Shown in pieces: positions 36,085-44,862 of a stretch of 64,000 nt of DNA (position 1 is its first letter; every line of letters starts with the position of its first letter). A program made the translations under genes and the position numbers. The stretch spans positions 372,001 to 436,000 of the forward strand of contig CBDAQB010000001.1 of assembly GCA_965198825.1 (NCBI GenBank), read 5' to 3'. Source of the DNA: BOG-908 sp965198825. Lineage in GTDB: Bacteria; Pseudomonadota; Alphaproteobacteria; Acetobacterales; Acetobacteraceae. The notes under the pieces are model-generated. The model did not search any database. It was not told the origin of the DNA and worked only from the letters and a program-made list of their open reading frames with translations.

Positions 36085-36396
36085 TCAGCTCTGCCTAATG
36101 GCAGAACGCAGCACCGTTTTTACCTCATCAAGCACGGCGCGGGGATCATCACTTGCCGCCGCATGCTCAACACCTACCGTCAGGTGCTGTCCTGCGATGA
36201 GCAAGGCAACCTCGCGCATGGCGGCGATGACGGCATTCGCCTGCTGCAGCTCGTCTAGGCAGTAGCGATCAGCCTGCAGCATTTCCTGCAACCCACGCAC
36301 CTGACCTTCGATACGACGCAGTCGCTGTAGCAGCGGCTCACGCTCTTCCTGCGAGCGCGATAGTAGCAGCCGCCCATCCTTGAATTCATTATCCAC
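36085..36396 (-). CDS. CsoR/FrmR/RcnR-family repressor
   Basis: 103 residues, all-helical DUF156 family (LLQRLRRIEGQVRGLQEML, then YCLDELQQANAVIAAMREVALLIAGQH). The conserved Cys46 and His71 are present. The third copper ligand of CsoR (Cys four residues after the His) is Gly75 here, which argues against a copper sensor and fits an FrmR-like (formaldehyde) or other member. These repressors bind G/C-tract palindromes and let go on binding metal or on cysteine modification. One such site (36406-36422) lies in front of its own start, and the manganese catalase gene is divergent, so it probably controls both. Confidence 0.83.
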   Translation of the reverse strand: MDNEFKDGRLLLSRSQEEREPLLQRLRRIEGQVRGLQEMLQADRYCLDELQQANAVIAAMREVALLIAGQHLTVGVEHAAASDDPRAVLDEVKTVLRSAIRQS

Positions 36397-36405
36397 GAAC
36401 TTGTG

Positions 36406-36422
36406 ATACTCCAGGGGGGTAT
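36406..36422. promoter_or_regulatory. Likely operator of the CsoR/FrmR-like repressor
   Basis: ATACTCC-AGG-GGGGTAT is a near-perfect inverted repeat (6 of 7 bases) with a run of six G. It resembles the FrmR/RcnR type of operator (AT-rich half-sites around a G-tract). It stands 10 bases before the repressor start and 64 bases before the catalase start. Confidence 0.65.
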
Positions 36423-36486
36423 GTCTTTAGGGGATCTCGCGTTTGCACGACGGCTCAATGCCGAGCCGCCTTGATGGAGCGAGATC

Positions 36487-37344
36487 ATGTTTTACCACGA
36501 CAAGCGTCTGCAATACCCGGTCAAGGTAGACACTCCCGATCCCCTGTTCGCCCGCATGCTGCAGCAGGCGATTGGCGGGGTCGAGGGCGAGATACGGGTC
36601 TGCATGCAGTATCTCTTTCAATCATGGGGCGCTCGTGGACCAAGTCCGAAGTACCGCGACATGCTGATGCACACCGCGACTGAAGAAATCGGCCACATCG
36701 AGATGCTGGCGACTGCCGTCGCCCTGAACCTCGAGACAGCACCTAGTGAGTTACAGGAAGCAGGTGCAGCGGATGGCATCGTCAACACCGTGATGGGCGG
36801 CGGCAACGCGCGTCACGCGATCGAAGGCATGCTGCATCGTCATCTTCTGTCAACAGGCATGGCCGCCTTCCCTGCCAATTCGGACGGTGTGCCGTTCGAC
36901 ATGTCGCACATCTATGCCAGCGGAAATCTTGCGGCCGACATGTATTGCAACGTGGCCGCCGAAAGCACCGGCCGAGTATTGGCCGTCCGCCTGTTCAACG
37001 CGACGAAAGATCAGGGCATGAAGGACATGCTCCATTTCATGATCGCGCGCGACACCATGCATCAGCAGCAGTGGCTCGCCGTCATTGAAGAGCTGGGCGG
37101 CATGCAGGGAACGCTGCCGATCCCGAACAGCTTCCCGCAAGGTGCCGAAGTTCAGACTCACAATTACGATTTCTTCGACACCGGCTTACACGGATCCGAG
37201 GCGCCGGAAGGCCGCTGGACCCAAGGTGCGTCGCTCGACGGCAAAGGCAAATTTAGTGTGTTTAAGAACGTCCCTATGGGCGGCGTGCCCAACCTTGGCC
37301 CAGCCCGGCCAGATAGCGCCGCGGAGACGCAGCAGATCGTGTAA
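36487..37344 (+). CDS. Manganese (non-haem) catalase
   Basis: 285 residues. A ferritin-like four-helix fold carries the dimanganese ligands: E35 (GVEGEIRV), E67 and H70 (TEEIGHIEM), E159 (NVAAESTGR) and H192 (DTMHQQQW). Length and the C-terminal tail (NVPMGGVPNLGPARPD) fit the KatN-like group. It breaks hydrogen peroxide down to water and oxygen without haem. A GGAG lies 8 bases before the ATG. The divergent CsoR/FrmR-like repressor and its operator suggest induction by a metal or electrophile rather than by OxyR. It likely acts in the cytosol. Confidence 0.92.
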   Translation: MFYHDKRLQYPVKVDTPDPLFARMLQQAIGGVEGEIRVCMQYLFQSWGARGPSPKYRDMLMHTATEEIGHIEMLATAVALNLETAPSELQEAGAADGIVNTVMGGGNARHAIEGMLHRHLLSTGMAAFPANSDGVPFDMSHIYASGNLAADMYCNVAAESTGRVLAVRLFNATKDQGMKDMLHFMIARDTMHQQQWLAVIEELGGMQGTLPIPNSFPQGAEVQTHNYDFFDTGLHGSEAPEGRWTQGASLDGKGKFSVFKNVPMGGVPNLGPARPDSAAETQQIV

Positions 37345-37349
37345 CCTGC

Positions 37350-37375
37350 GCGCGACGGCCCTCGGGCCGTCGCGC
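37350..37375 (+). terminator. Strong hairpin after the catalase gene
   Basis: GCGCGACGGCC-CTCG-GGCCGTCGCGC is an 11-bp perfect stem with a 4-base loop, five bases after the TAA. No real T-run follows (TTCAG), so it may end transcription poorly or mainly protect the mRNA. Confidence 0.55.
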
Positions 37376-37973
37376 TTCAGCCCTGTGCTGCGGGAGCACA
37401 TGTCATCATCGGCAGCCGCATAAAGGCAAGACCGACCTTGCTGCGGGTCAGAATATCGGCAAGTTGCATGAATGCACGGCTGAGGATGACCATCTCGGTC
37501 GTGGGCAACGCGTCCTGCATGGTGTGAAGCCAAGTGCAACATTGAGTTGGTCGGTATCCAGTAAGATGCGATGGCGCGCGACACATCGCCGAGGTTGGCC
37601 GTGCCCAGGCACTTGATGGCGGGCGACGAATGTTGTCGATCTTATGTCTGCGCTACGAGCTAGCCTCTCTGGCAAGGGCAAGTCTGTTAACGCCGACGTC
37701 AAACCAGAAGCTGCACCAGAATCTTAGACAACGATGTCAGCCAAGAACGCGAAAGCGCCTCCGGCCCAGCACATACCCAAACCTTGCAAAGAGCTCCGTT
37801 GCGCCTTCGAAGCATAGCCGCTAGTCGACTCTCGTCGGGCTATCGTGGGTGGATGATTCCAAGCATATCAGCTAACTAAGCGCGATCCCGTGCAGCGCAG
37901 GGGATATATGGCCACGCCGCAAGGTGGCGGGCCCTCGCCGTTGCTGTATCATACGGCCTGTGCCGCCCTGTAA
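37376..37973. other. 600-base region between catalase and hydrolase genes
   Basis: A minus-strand frame at 37377-37586 (ending LTRSKVGLAFMRLPMM) looks partly coding but has no good start or known relatives. Otherwise nothing is supported. Confidence 0.35.
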
Positions 37974-38966
37974 ATGCGACACCCGGGACTTGTCATCATG
38001 CGCATCGTTTTTGCAGTCGCTGCCGGAATCATGCTGGTGATATTCGCTGCGGTGGCCGGCGCCATCGCGTTCGACAACCCGGTAGCACCTGCGCCTATGG
38101 CAAGCGTGTCAAGGCCATTCCAGGACGTTGACTTCTCCAAACTGCCGCCGGTGATGCACTACCTGGCGCGTGACGGTACACAGCTTGCCTACCGGCGCTA
38201 TGCCGGCGATCCGGACCGGCAGGTGGTGCTGGTGCACGGTTCGGCCGGTTCGAGCATCAGCATGCATGCAACGGCCAAGGCTCTGGCGACCGCAGGTGCC
38301 ACGGTGATTGCCTTGGATATCCGCGGCCATGGCAAATCCGGCAAATTGGGCGATGTCGCTTACATCGGCCAGTTGGAGGATGATCTCGAAGACCTGCTGA
38401 CAGATCTCGATCGCAGGCATCATGCAGCCGACACGACGTTGATCGGCTTCTCCTCTGGCGGCGGTTTTGCGCTCCGGGTCGCGGGCGGCCCAATGGGGAG
38501 GCGGTTCAGCCGATTTATCCTGCTTTCGCCATTTTTGCGGCATGACGCGCCTAATTCCCGGTCCGACACGGCCGCCGGCTGGACGTCGGTGGCGGTGCCG
38601 CGAATTGTCGGGCTGCAATTGGCGACTAGGCTTGGTATTACCTCGTTCAATGGCCTGCCCGTGCTGGCGTTTGCCGTGGCGGCCGGTAATCCAAATCACC
38701 TTACGCCATCCTACTCCTACAGGCTGCTGACCAACTTCTCGCCGGACGACGACTATATCGGCGACCTACGCCGCGTGCAGAAGCCGCTGATGGCAGTTGC
38801 CGGCACCGACGACGAGATATTTCAGACCGATCGGTTGCAGGCCGCGCTGGCCGTCGGCAAGCCGGGTGTGCGGGTCGATCTTGTACGGGGTGTTGGCCAC
38901 ATCGAGCTGACCACAACGCCAACGGGAACCGCCGCGATCGTAAAAGCATGGCAAAGCAAGTTCTGA
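37974..38966 (+). CDS. Alpha/beta hydrolase with N-terminal membrane anchor
   Basis: 330 residues. One hydrophobic helix at about 9-32 would serve as signal anchor, followed by an alpha/beta hydrolase fold: VLVHGSAGSS (oxyanion side), nucleophile S160 in GFSSGG, acid in GTDDEIF and His in GVGHIEL. The catalytic triad is therefore complete. Probably a periplasm-facing esterase or lipase-like enzyme; substrate unknown. The ATG at 37974 was used; an in-frame ATG at 37998 (MRIVFAVAAG) would still keep the anchor. Confidence 0.8.
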   Translation: MRHPGLVIMRIVFAVAAGIMLVIFAAVAGAIAFDNPVAPAPMASVSRPFQDVDFSKLPPVMHYLARDGTQLAYRRYAGDPDRQVVLVHGSAGSSISMHATAKALATAGATVIALDIRGHGKSGKLGDVAYIGQLEDDLEDLLTDLDRRHHAADTTLIGFSSGGGFALRVAGGPMGRRFSRFILLSPFLRHDAPNSRSDTAAGWTSVAVPRIVGLQLATRLGITSFNGLPVLAFAVAAGNPNHLTPSYSYRLLTNFSPDDDYIGDLRRVQKPLMAVAGTDDEIFQTDRLQAALAVGKPGVRVDLVRGVGHIELTTTPTGTAAIVKAWQSKF

Positions 38967-39259
38967 GATGAGCTAGTCGATCGGGGGCGCAAAGCCCATT
39001 CTTGGCTTACGCAAAAGCGACCCGTAATCGGCGCCGCAAAGATTAGCAAGCGCCGGCTGAATGTCCGCCTGCCATGGCCGAACACTGCAAGGAGGCCATT
39101 CCGCTTTCGGCCAGCTTCGGTCGAACCCCCGCGGTTGCTTTGCGCCTAATAGCTGCCGTTCGGCGCGCGGTAGTCACCCACCAAATCCGGACATTGGTTG
39201 GCCCTCTCACGCTCAGCCGATTGGAGTCCACGTAATGAAACGGATAAGCCGACATCGAA

Positions 39260-40360
39260 CTACGACGCGGCAAGATCTCCTTGCCATGCTGGATAGTCGG
39301 TGTATCCGTGTTCGGTGCCTCCGTAGAGCGTTGCCGTATCAGGTTCGTTGAGCGGTGCGCTATGTGCCAGCCGCCATGGCAGATCGGGATTTGCCAGGAA
39401 CGCACGGCCATAGGCGATCGCGTCCGCTCGGTCGTCTTGCAGGGCTTGCTCGCCACTTTGCCCGTCATAGCCGCCGTTGGCGATATAGAGGCCGGCCCAA
39501 GCCTGGCGCAGTTGCGCGAACAGTGCGCGGAGGTCTGACGATGGGGGCGGATCGCCCGGTGACCCTTCCACCATGTGCAGCCAATGGACCAGACCTCGCG
39601 CCGCGAGCTCACGCACGGCCGCGGTGAAAAGTGCCGCAGGCTCATCGTCGCCCATGTCGTTGAATGTGCCCCTGGGCGAGAGGCGGACCGTAATTCGGTT
39701 ACGATCCCAGGCAGCCGACACAGCCTCTGCCACCTCCATCAGAAACCGGAGCCGGTTCGCGATGGAACCGCCGTAGGAATCCGTGCGGTGGTTCGTGCGC
39801 GACTGCAGGAACTGGTCAATCAGATACCCGTTGGCGGCGTGGATTTCGACGCCATCAAATCCAGCGGATTTGGCGTTCTTCGCGGCATTTCCGTAGTCGT
39901 CGATCGTAGCTTTTATCTCGTCTTGTGTGAGCGCGCGTGGTTCGGACACATCCACAAATCCGCTCGATGTCACAGTACGGCTGTTCGCACGGATAGCGGA
40001 CGGCGCCACCGGCGGTGCGTCGTCGGGTAACAGGCTGGTGTGGGAGATGCGCCCGACATGCCAAAGCTGCAGGAAGATACGGCCGCCTTCCGCATGAACG
40101 CCGTCCACGATCTTGCGCCACGCAGCGATATGCTGCGGCAGGTAAATGCCGGGCGTATGGATGTATCCCTTGCCCATGGCAGAGATTTGCGTCGCTTCCG
40201 TGATGATCAGGCCGGCCGAGCTTCTTTGGCGATAGTAGGTTTCCGCCCAGGGTCCCGGCGTGCCGTCCGGGGCGGCGCGATTGCGCGTCAGAGGCGCCAT
40301 GAAAACGCGGTTCTTGATGTGCAACGTGCCGAGATCAATGGTTGTATCGAGAAATTTCAT
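39260..40360 (-). CDS. Old Yellow Enzyme family alkene reductase (NemA/XenB-like)
   Basis: 366 residues, an FMN-dependent TIM barrel of the OYE family. Active-site residues H174 and N177 (EIHAANGYL) and Y196 (RTDSYGGS) are present, as is the phosphate-binding end (DAIAYGRAFLANPDLP). Such enzymes reduce activated C=C bonds and nitro compounds with NAD(P)H and are usually induced by electrophiles. It is the last of four genes transcribed leftwards from the MarR divergence point at 42.3 kb, 43 bases after the peroxiredoxin gene. Confidence 0.92.
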   Translation of the reverse strand: MKFLDTTIDLGTLHIKNRVFMAPLTRNRAAPDGTPGPWAETYYRQRSSAGLIITEATQISAMGKGYIHTPGIYLPQHIAAWRKIVDGVHAEGGRIFLQLWHVGRISHTSLLPDDAPPVAPSAIRANSRTVTSSGFVDVSEPRALTQDEIKATIDDYGNAAKNAKSAGFDGVEIHAANGYLIDQFLQSRTNHRTDSYGGSIANRLRFLMEVAEAVSAAWDRNRITVRLSPRGTFNDMGDDEPAALFTAAVRELAARGLVHWLHMVEGSPGDPPPSSDLRALFAQLRQAWAGLYIANGGYDGQSGEQALQDDRADAIAYGRAFLANPDLPWRLAHSAPLNEPDTATLYGGTEHGYTDYPAWQGDLAAS

Positions 40361-40403
40361 GTCATGTCCTTCCTATCCGGCCTTGGCCGCCACGCTGAAA
40401 CGT

Positions 40404-41069
40404 TTACGCAGTTGCGGATTGCCTTAACCGTTCGAGAACCGGGAACACGTCAGCAGGCTCCGGCCGGCGGGTATAATCGGCGTTGACTTCCGCGTAGGCG
40501 ATAATGCCGTCCGGTGCGATAACGTAACGGGCAGGCATCGGCAGCGTCCAGCTCGCCTCGCCGTTGAAGGCGGTCAGGTCCGCGCCGAGTTGCTTGTGAA
40601 CGGCTTGAAGGTCCGGCGACAGGTGCCAGCGCAGGCCGAATTCACTGGCAAGTTCGCCGCCTTTGTCGCCGACGATCGGGAAGCCAAGATTGTTGCTGCG
40701 TTGGGATTTGCGGCTGTTCGCGGCGGTTTGCTGGGAAATGGCGATCAGGGAGGCGCCGCGCGCCTCGATATCGGGCCGCGCTGCTTCGAGCGCTTGCAGA
40801 TCGAGATTGCAGAACGGGCACCAGACGCCGCGATAGAAGGTGAGGACGAGGGGGCCGTGGGCCAGCAGGTCCCGCGACGACGCGATTTTGCCGTCCGCAT
40901 CGGGCAGCGCGAAGGCTGGGGCATGATCGCCAGCCTTCAGGGCGCGTTCGGCCTGGCCGGACGCAATCAGCTCCGCGGTGCCGCGGTGCAGGGCGGCGAC
41001 CACGTCAGGCGGCGCCATTTCGGTTTCAAACTTCGTGCGGAGCGCGTCGAGTCTATCTTGAAGAGACAT
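40404..41069 (-). CDS. Peroxiredoxin-like AhpC/TSA protein
   Basis: 221 residues with a thioredoxin fold and the FYRGVWCPFC motif (C84, C87), as in the family often annotated as peroxiredoxin-like or AhpC/TSA. An N-terminal helical extension of about 45 residues precedes the fold. It probably reduces peroxides, with the C-x-x-C pair giving an intramolecular disulfide. It lies between the alpha/beta hydrolase and OYE genes on the same strand. Confidence 0.85.
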   Translation of the reverse strand: MSLQDRLDALRTKFETEMAPPDVVAALHRGTAELIASGQAERALKAGDHAPAFALPDADGKIASSRDLLAHGPLVLTFYRGVWCPFCNLDLQALEAARPDIEARGASLIAISQQTAANSRKSQRSNNLGFPIVGDKGGELASEFGLRWHLSPDLQAVHKQLGADLTAFNGEASWTLPMPARYVIAPDGIIAYAEVNADYTRRPEPADVFPVLERLRQSATA

Positions 41070-41104
41070 TGGGCTTTCCCCTGTAGATTTACGGTTGATC
41101 GGCG

Positions 41105-41145
41105 AAAAAACGACCGTGAGCGTGCGGCCGTCGGGCCGTTACGCT
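41105..41145 (-). terminator. Possible terminator or attenuator after the hydrolase gene
   Basis: On the minus strand AGCGT-(AA)-CGGCC / CGAC / GGCCG-C-ACGCT makes a broken 10-bp stem that includes the hydrolase stop codon. Six T follow eight bases later. Because the peroxiredoxin gene follows on the same strand, this could be a partial terminator that lowers downstream expression. Confidence 0.4.
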
Positions 41146-41864
41146 GCGGTTGCGCGGGCGGCCTGGGCGATCACGTCGACCACGACATCTGGATAGGTGA
41201 CGGGAACGGCGTGCGATGAATCCACTTCGACGACGTGAGCGTGAGCACGGCTGGATTCGAATTCCCATTCTTCTCTCGGAAAGACGGGATCCTTCAGCGG
41301 CCTGACCTGCCAGCTTGGCTTGCTCGTCCACGCGGCCGATGTCAGCTTCTCGCCAAGGGCTGCCACGTCGATGGGACGCTGGGTGGCGATCATCAGGGCC
41401 AGCACGCTCTCGGGCACGTCGGCGGCAAGGAGGGCCGCGTATTTGTCGGCCTGGACGAGGGCGTAGGTGCCACTGGTGCCATCAGGCAACGTGTAGTTCG
41501 TCAAATTGACCGACGCGGCGAAGTCGCCGCCGGGAAACCGTAACAGACAATCATTTGCGGATTCCCCTAACGCCGGCATGGGGGAGGCCGCGTAGACAAG
41601 ACCGCGGACCTTCGGGTGATCGCCGGCCTGAGTGATGACGGCGCCGCCATAGGCGTGGGATACGAGAATCACGGAGCCCTCGATCCTGTCCAGCATGGTG
41701 CGCAGGTACGCCGCGTCGACAGCCAGGCTTCGCAGCGGGTTGGCGAAAGCGATGACGGGGTAGCCGTCGCGTTGCAGCCGGGGAATGACGAGATGCCAGA
41801 TCGACGCGTCTTCGACGGCACCGTGCACGAGCACGATCGTGGGCTTGGATGATTCGGCGGTCAT
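41139..41864 (-). CDS. Alpha/beta hydrolase-fold protein lacking the nucleophile Ser
   Basis: 241 residues of the EstC/salicylate-esterase-like alpha/beta hydrolase type (TIVLVHGAVEDASIWHLVI; C-terminal His in DSSHAVPVTYP). The nucleophile elbow, normally GHSYGG, reads SHAYGG (69-74), so the catalytic Ser is Ala71. The codons (TCC CAC GCC TAT GGC GGC) are clear. The protein is otherwise intact and lies in a healthy operon, so it is more likely a non-hydrolytic or ligand-binding member than a decaying gene; a lyase-like role is another option. It is second in the operon after the ABM monooxygenase. Confidence 0.82.
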   Translation of the reverse strand: MTAESSKPTIVLVHGAVEDASIWHLVIPRLQRDGYPVIAFANPLRSLAVDAAYLRTMLDRIEGSVILVSHAYGGAVITQAGDHPKVRGLVYAASPMPALGESANDCLLRFPGGDFAASVNLTNYTLPDGTSGTYALVQADKYAALLAADVPESVLALMIATQRPIDVAALGEKLTSAAWTSKPSWQVRPLKDPVFPREEWEFESSRAHAHVVEVDSSHAVPVTYPDVVVDVIAQAARATAA

Positions 41865-41977
41865 TTCGGCTCCTCCTGAAAAGTGATGCGCTGCGAGGTG
41901 GGCGGCTGGCGTTTGCAGTGCGCCGGGCTGCCCGGTGACATCGTTCGATTAAGCAATGAAACGCTGCTTGCGGCGGC

Positions 41978-42277
41978 CTATCGCTGCGCGACGATCCGCA
42001 TGCGGTAAATCTTGGGAGGCTCGGACAGCAGCGTTTCGGCATTCGCCGCGAGCTCCTTGCCGGCCTCGCCGTTCATGTGAGTTTCGCGGTCCGCTTCGGT
42101 ATCGAAGGTGTCGAAGATGACGAATGCGCCGGGCCCGGCTTCGTCTTCCGCCGCGTGCCACGACAGCGTGCCGGGCTCCTGCCGCACCAGCGCGGCCTCC
42201 TTGTTCAGGAAGGCCGCGAGTTCCGACGCCTTGCCCGGCTTGGCCTTCAGCTCGACGAGAAATGCAAACTTAGCCAT
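41978..42277 (-). CDS. ABM-domain quinol monooxygenase-like protein
   Basis: 99 residues from the ATG at 42277 (AGGAGAG about 12 bases upstream), the usual size of antibiotic-biosynthesis-monooxygenase (YgiN-like) proteins. Features: FAFLVELKAKPGKASELAAFL, EPGTLSWHAAED and AFVIFDTFDTEADRETHMNG. These dimeric ferredoxin-like proteins oxidise quinols or act on small aromatics without cofactors. It is the first gene of the leftward four-gene operon and faces the MarR gene across 175 bases. Confidence 0.85.
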   Translation of the reverse strand: MAKFAFLVELKAKPGKASELAAFLNKEAALVRQEPGTLSWHAAEDEAGPGAFVIFDTFDTEADRETHMNGEAGKELAANAETLLSEPPKIYRMRIVAQR

Positions 42278-42320
42278 TTGATTTGTTCTCTCCTGATGGT
42301 GATCCGCTGCGGCTTGCCAG

Positions 42321-42368
42321 CGCCTAGGCGCTCTGCTAGCTTTCACAAATACCTTCTTAGAAAAGCTA
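42321..42368. promoter_or_regulatory. Palindromes in the MarR/ABM divergent promoter region
   Basis: CGCCTAGGCG (42321-42330) is a perfect 10-bp palindrome, and TAGCTTT (42337-42343) pairs with AAAGCTA (42362-42368). Either could be the MarR operator. Assignment is by position only. Confidence 0.35.
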
Positions 42369-42452
42369 CCTAGAGATGTCAAGCGTTGAAGATGACCTGG
42401 ATGCGTGCTTTGTTGGTGACTCGCCGGACGCGACGATGATGAGAGAAACGCT

Positions 42453-43049
42453 GTGGCTGATGTGCTTTTGACGGCCTCGAAACCCGAGTTGCTCGACCGT
42501 GACGGCGACCGGACGCTTCGGGGGTTGCTGTACGATTTCTTTGCGTTCGGGCGCAGCCTTGAGGACGCACGGGGCAAGTTCGCGAGCTATGTCGGTCTGT
42601 CCCCGACGCAGTACTTGATCATGATCGCGATCAGAAACTCGACCGGGGAGGCACCGATGGGGATTAATCAAATCGCGGCGCGGCTGCGGCTGAGCGGAGC
42701 CTTCATCACCAATGAGGTCAACAAATTGGTGTCCGACGGTCTGATCGAGAAGAGCGCCCATCCGAGCGACGCCCGCAGAGTGCAGCTGACGGCTACCAAC
42801 CGGGGTTTCACCATGCTGGCGGAACTTGCCGCCTTTCAGCGCCCCGTAAACGATGCGCTATTTGGCGGGCTGTCGCGGGATGAGTTCAGATCGTTATCCG
42901 AGCTCCTGGGCCGTCTCGCCGCCGAAAGCGAGCGCGCAATCGCGTTGGCCGCTTATGTTGAGGCGTCGCTCACGCAGGAAAAGCGTCGGACTGCATCTGG
43001 TGCCAAAAAAACAGAGCGGCGCCAAAAGCCGAGCCGCCAGAATTTATAA
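42453..43049 (+). CDS. MarR-family transcriptional regulator
   Basis: 198 residues from a GTG at 42453 preceded by GAGAG. The winged helix is clear: MGINQIAARLRLSGAFITNEVNKLVSDGLIEK with the wing at HPSDARRVQLT. A basic C-terminal tail (EKRRTASGAKKTERRQK) follows. MarR proteins usually repress divergent detoxification genes and are released by phenolics or oxidants. Divergence from the ABM, hydrolase, peroxiredoxin and OYE operon fits that role. Confidence 0.88.
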   Translation: MADVLLTASKPELLDRDGDRTLRGLLYDFFAFGRSLEDARGKFASYVGLSPTQYLIMIAIRNSTGEAPMGINQIAARLRLSGAFITNEVNKLVSDGLIEKSAHPSDARRVQLTATNRGFTMLAELAAFQRPVNDALFGGLSRDEFRSLSELLGRLAAESERAIALAAYVEASLTQEKRRTASGAKKTERRQKPSRQNL

Positions 43050-43342
43050 CAAGGGTGCTCAACTCTACGATCTAAACGCCGGAAGCGGATGGTCCGCATT
43101 CGGCCAGCGTGAGCCAAATGCCGCGTCCGATTTGCGCCCACTTACGATCATTCCGGGGTGGTGTGGTTGTGCCGAAAAGCGGACATTTGCGTCGCGAGTC
43201 AGCGCGGCCGAACCCATCCGCAAGAGCGCGCCAAGCCGTTGACGGCTACGGCCCCTAAGGTCAATTTTGTATTGAATGCTGCTCATCAATGGCTATTTGG
43301 ACGCCTGACCCCCGACCGACCCGATGCGAAAAGGAGAATGCA

Positions 43343-43717
43343 GTGATCGCCCTAGGGCATGGTAGTGTCGGCTCCAACAATCTCGAACGGGCAAAGGCTT
43401 TCTACGACGCACTATTTGGAACCGTAGGGGTTGCGCCGTTGTTCGAGCACCCATCGGGCGGACGCGTATACGGGAAGGAGAAAAAGATTTTCTTCGTCGT
43501 TCTCGGCCCGTTCGACGGGAAGCCGGCGACCGTCGGGAACGGCTCAATGCACGGATTCTGCTTTGATACGCGCGAGGAAGTGAGTGCATTCCACGCCAAA
43601 GCCTTAGATTTGGGTGGCGCCGACGAAGGCGCGCCTGGTGAGCGAGCACCCAAGTTCTACATGTCGTATTTCCGGGACCTCGACGGCAACAAGCTTTGTG
43701 CTTTCAAAATAGGCTGA
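43343..43717 (+). CDS. VOC (glyoxalase/bleomycin resistance) family protein
   Basis: 124 residues from the GTG at 43343, chosen because AAGGAG stands six bases before it. The VOC fold is seen in ALGHGSVGSNNLERAKAFYDALF at the start and YFRDLDGNKLCAFKIG at the end. Metal-ligand positions appear partly kept (H near residue 4, E at FEHPSG, H at SMHGF). Substrate unknown; small single VOC proteins of this form act on glutathione adducts or remain uncharacterised. Confidence 0.8.
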   Translation: MIALGHGSVGSNNLERAKAFYDALFGTVGVAPLFEHPSGGRVYGKEKKIFFVVLGPFDGKPATVGNGSMHGFCFDTREEVSAFHAKALDLGGADEGAPGERAPKFYMSYFRDLDGNKLCAFKIG

Positions 43718-44007
43718 TTGATGCGGGCAGCCCAGCTGCTGTGCGCAGCGGTCCGACAACCCGCGAGACCGACGTCGGCCAGAACCGGCCGTGGCCGGAA
43801 TGCGCCAAACTTGGTCATCACCCGTTGCCTTGACCGATCCTATAAGCGGACGTCAACTCACCGCACGAAACTCAATTATACGATAAGGGGGAAGTTGGAA
43901 CATTCATCCCCAGGATGAGAGCTGAGAGAGAGAGAAGCCGCACGTTTGTTGGATAGTCTCGCCAGCGCGAGCGTCGCGGTCGTCTACGCGCAGGCGGCGG
44001 GTTGCCG

Positions 44008-44748
44008 TTACGCATTTGTGCCGCCGTCGATGGTCAAGCTCGCGCCAGTAATATAGCTGGCTTCCGGACCTGCGACGAAGGCCACCAGCGCGGCGACCTC
44101 TTCCACTTGGCCGTAACGCTTAAGCGACGTTAGAGCGAGCTGAGGAGTTGCCCAGTCTCCCGCGGCTGGGTTGAGATCAGTGTCGATGGGGCCTGGCTGC
44201 ACGTTGTTCACCGTGATGCCCCTGGACCCGACTTCCCGCGACAGCCCTTGGGTAAACATCTTGATCGCGCCCTTCGTGGCCGCGTAGGCCGCCAGTCCTG
44301 GAGTCATGTCGCGCTCGCCTACGCAGGAGCCGATCATGATGATGCGGCCGCCTTCCCGCATGTGCTTCAGCGCGGCATGCGTGGCAATCATCGTTCCACG
44401 TACGTTTAGGCTTATCACCTGGTCCAACTCCTCCAGGGTGGCTTCTTCGAACGGCTTTGGTATCGCCGTGCCAGCGTTGTTGACCAAAATATCAAGTTGG
44501 CCGTAAGTCGAGACAGCCTTCTCGATTGCAGCGGCGACGGCCTGGGCATCAGTCGCGTCCGCCTGGATGGCAAGCGCCCTGCCCCCGGCGCCTAATATGG
44601 CATCGGCCACCGAGGCTGCCGCCTCCGCCCCCTTAGTGTAGGTGATCGCCACGTTCGCGCCGTCCGTCGCTAGGCGTCTGGCTATGCCGGCGCCGATGCC
44701 CCTGGAGCCGCCTGTCACGAGAGCCGTCTTGCCAGTCAGGTTTGCCAT
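44008..44748 (-). CDS. SDR family oxidoreductase
   Basis: 246 residues from the ATG at 44748 (GAGGGG upstream). Classical short-chain dehydrogenase: TGGSRGIG cofactor loop near 12-19, NNAG, the catalytic YAATKG, and a C-terminal ITGASLTIDGGTNA typical of FabG-like enzymes. NADP preference is suggested by basic or neutral residues after the second strand. It is divergent from a LysR gene with a clear operator, so it is probably induced under that regulator. Confidence 0.88.
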   Translation of the reverse strand: MANLTGKTALVTGGSRGIGAGIARRLATDGANVAITYTKGAEAAASVADAILGAGGRALAIQADATDAQAVAAAIEKAVSTYGQLDILVNNAGTAIPKPFEEATLEELDQVISLNVRGTMIATHAALKHMREGGRIIMIGSCVGERDMTPGLAAYAATKGAIKMFTQGLSREVGSRGITVNNVQPGPIDTDLNPAAGDWATPQLALTSLKRYGQVEEVAALVAFVAGPEASYITGASLTIDGGTNA

Positions 44749-44862
44749 GTAACCGTCCCCTCTTTCGACGCTCGGGCTTTCACCCGCAGGCGCCGGTTTT
44801 CTTCGCACGCACAACAGATTTAGCCGGCCCTGGCCATGGCGGGAAAGACTTTCTAGGGTCTG

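Noticed and set aside
38109..38699. 196-codon minus-strand frame
   Set aside because: Antisense to the alpha/beta hydrolase with its complete catalytic triad; no features of its own.
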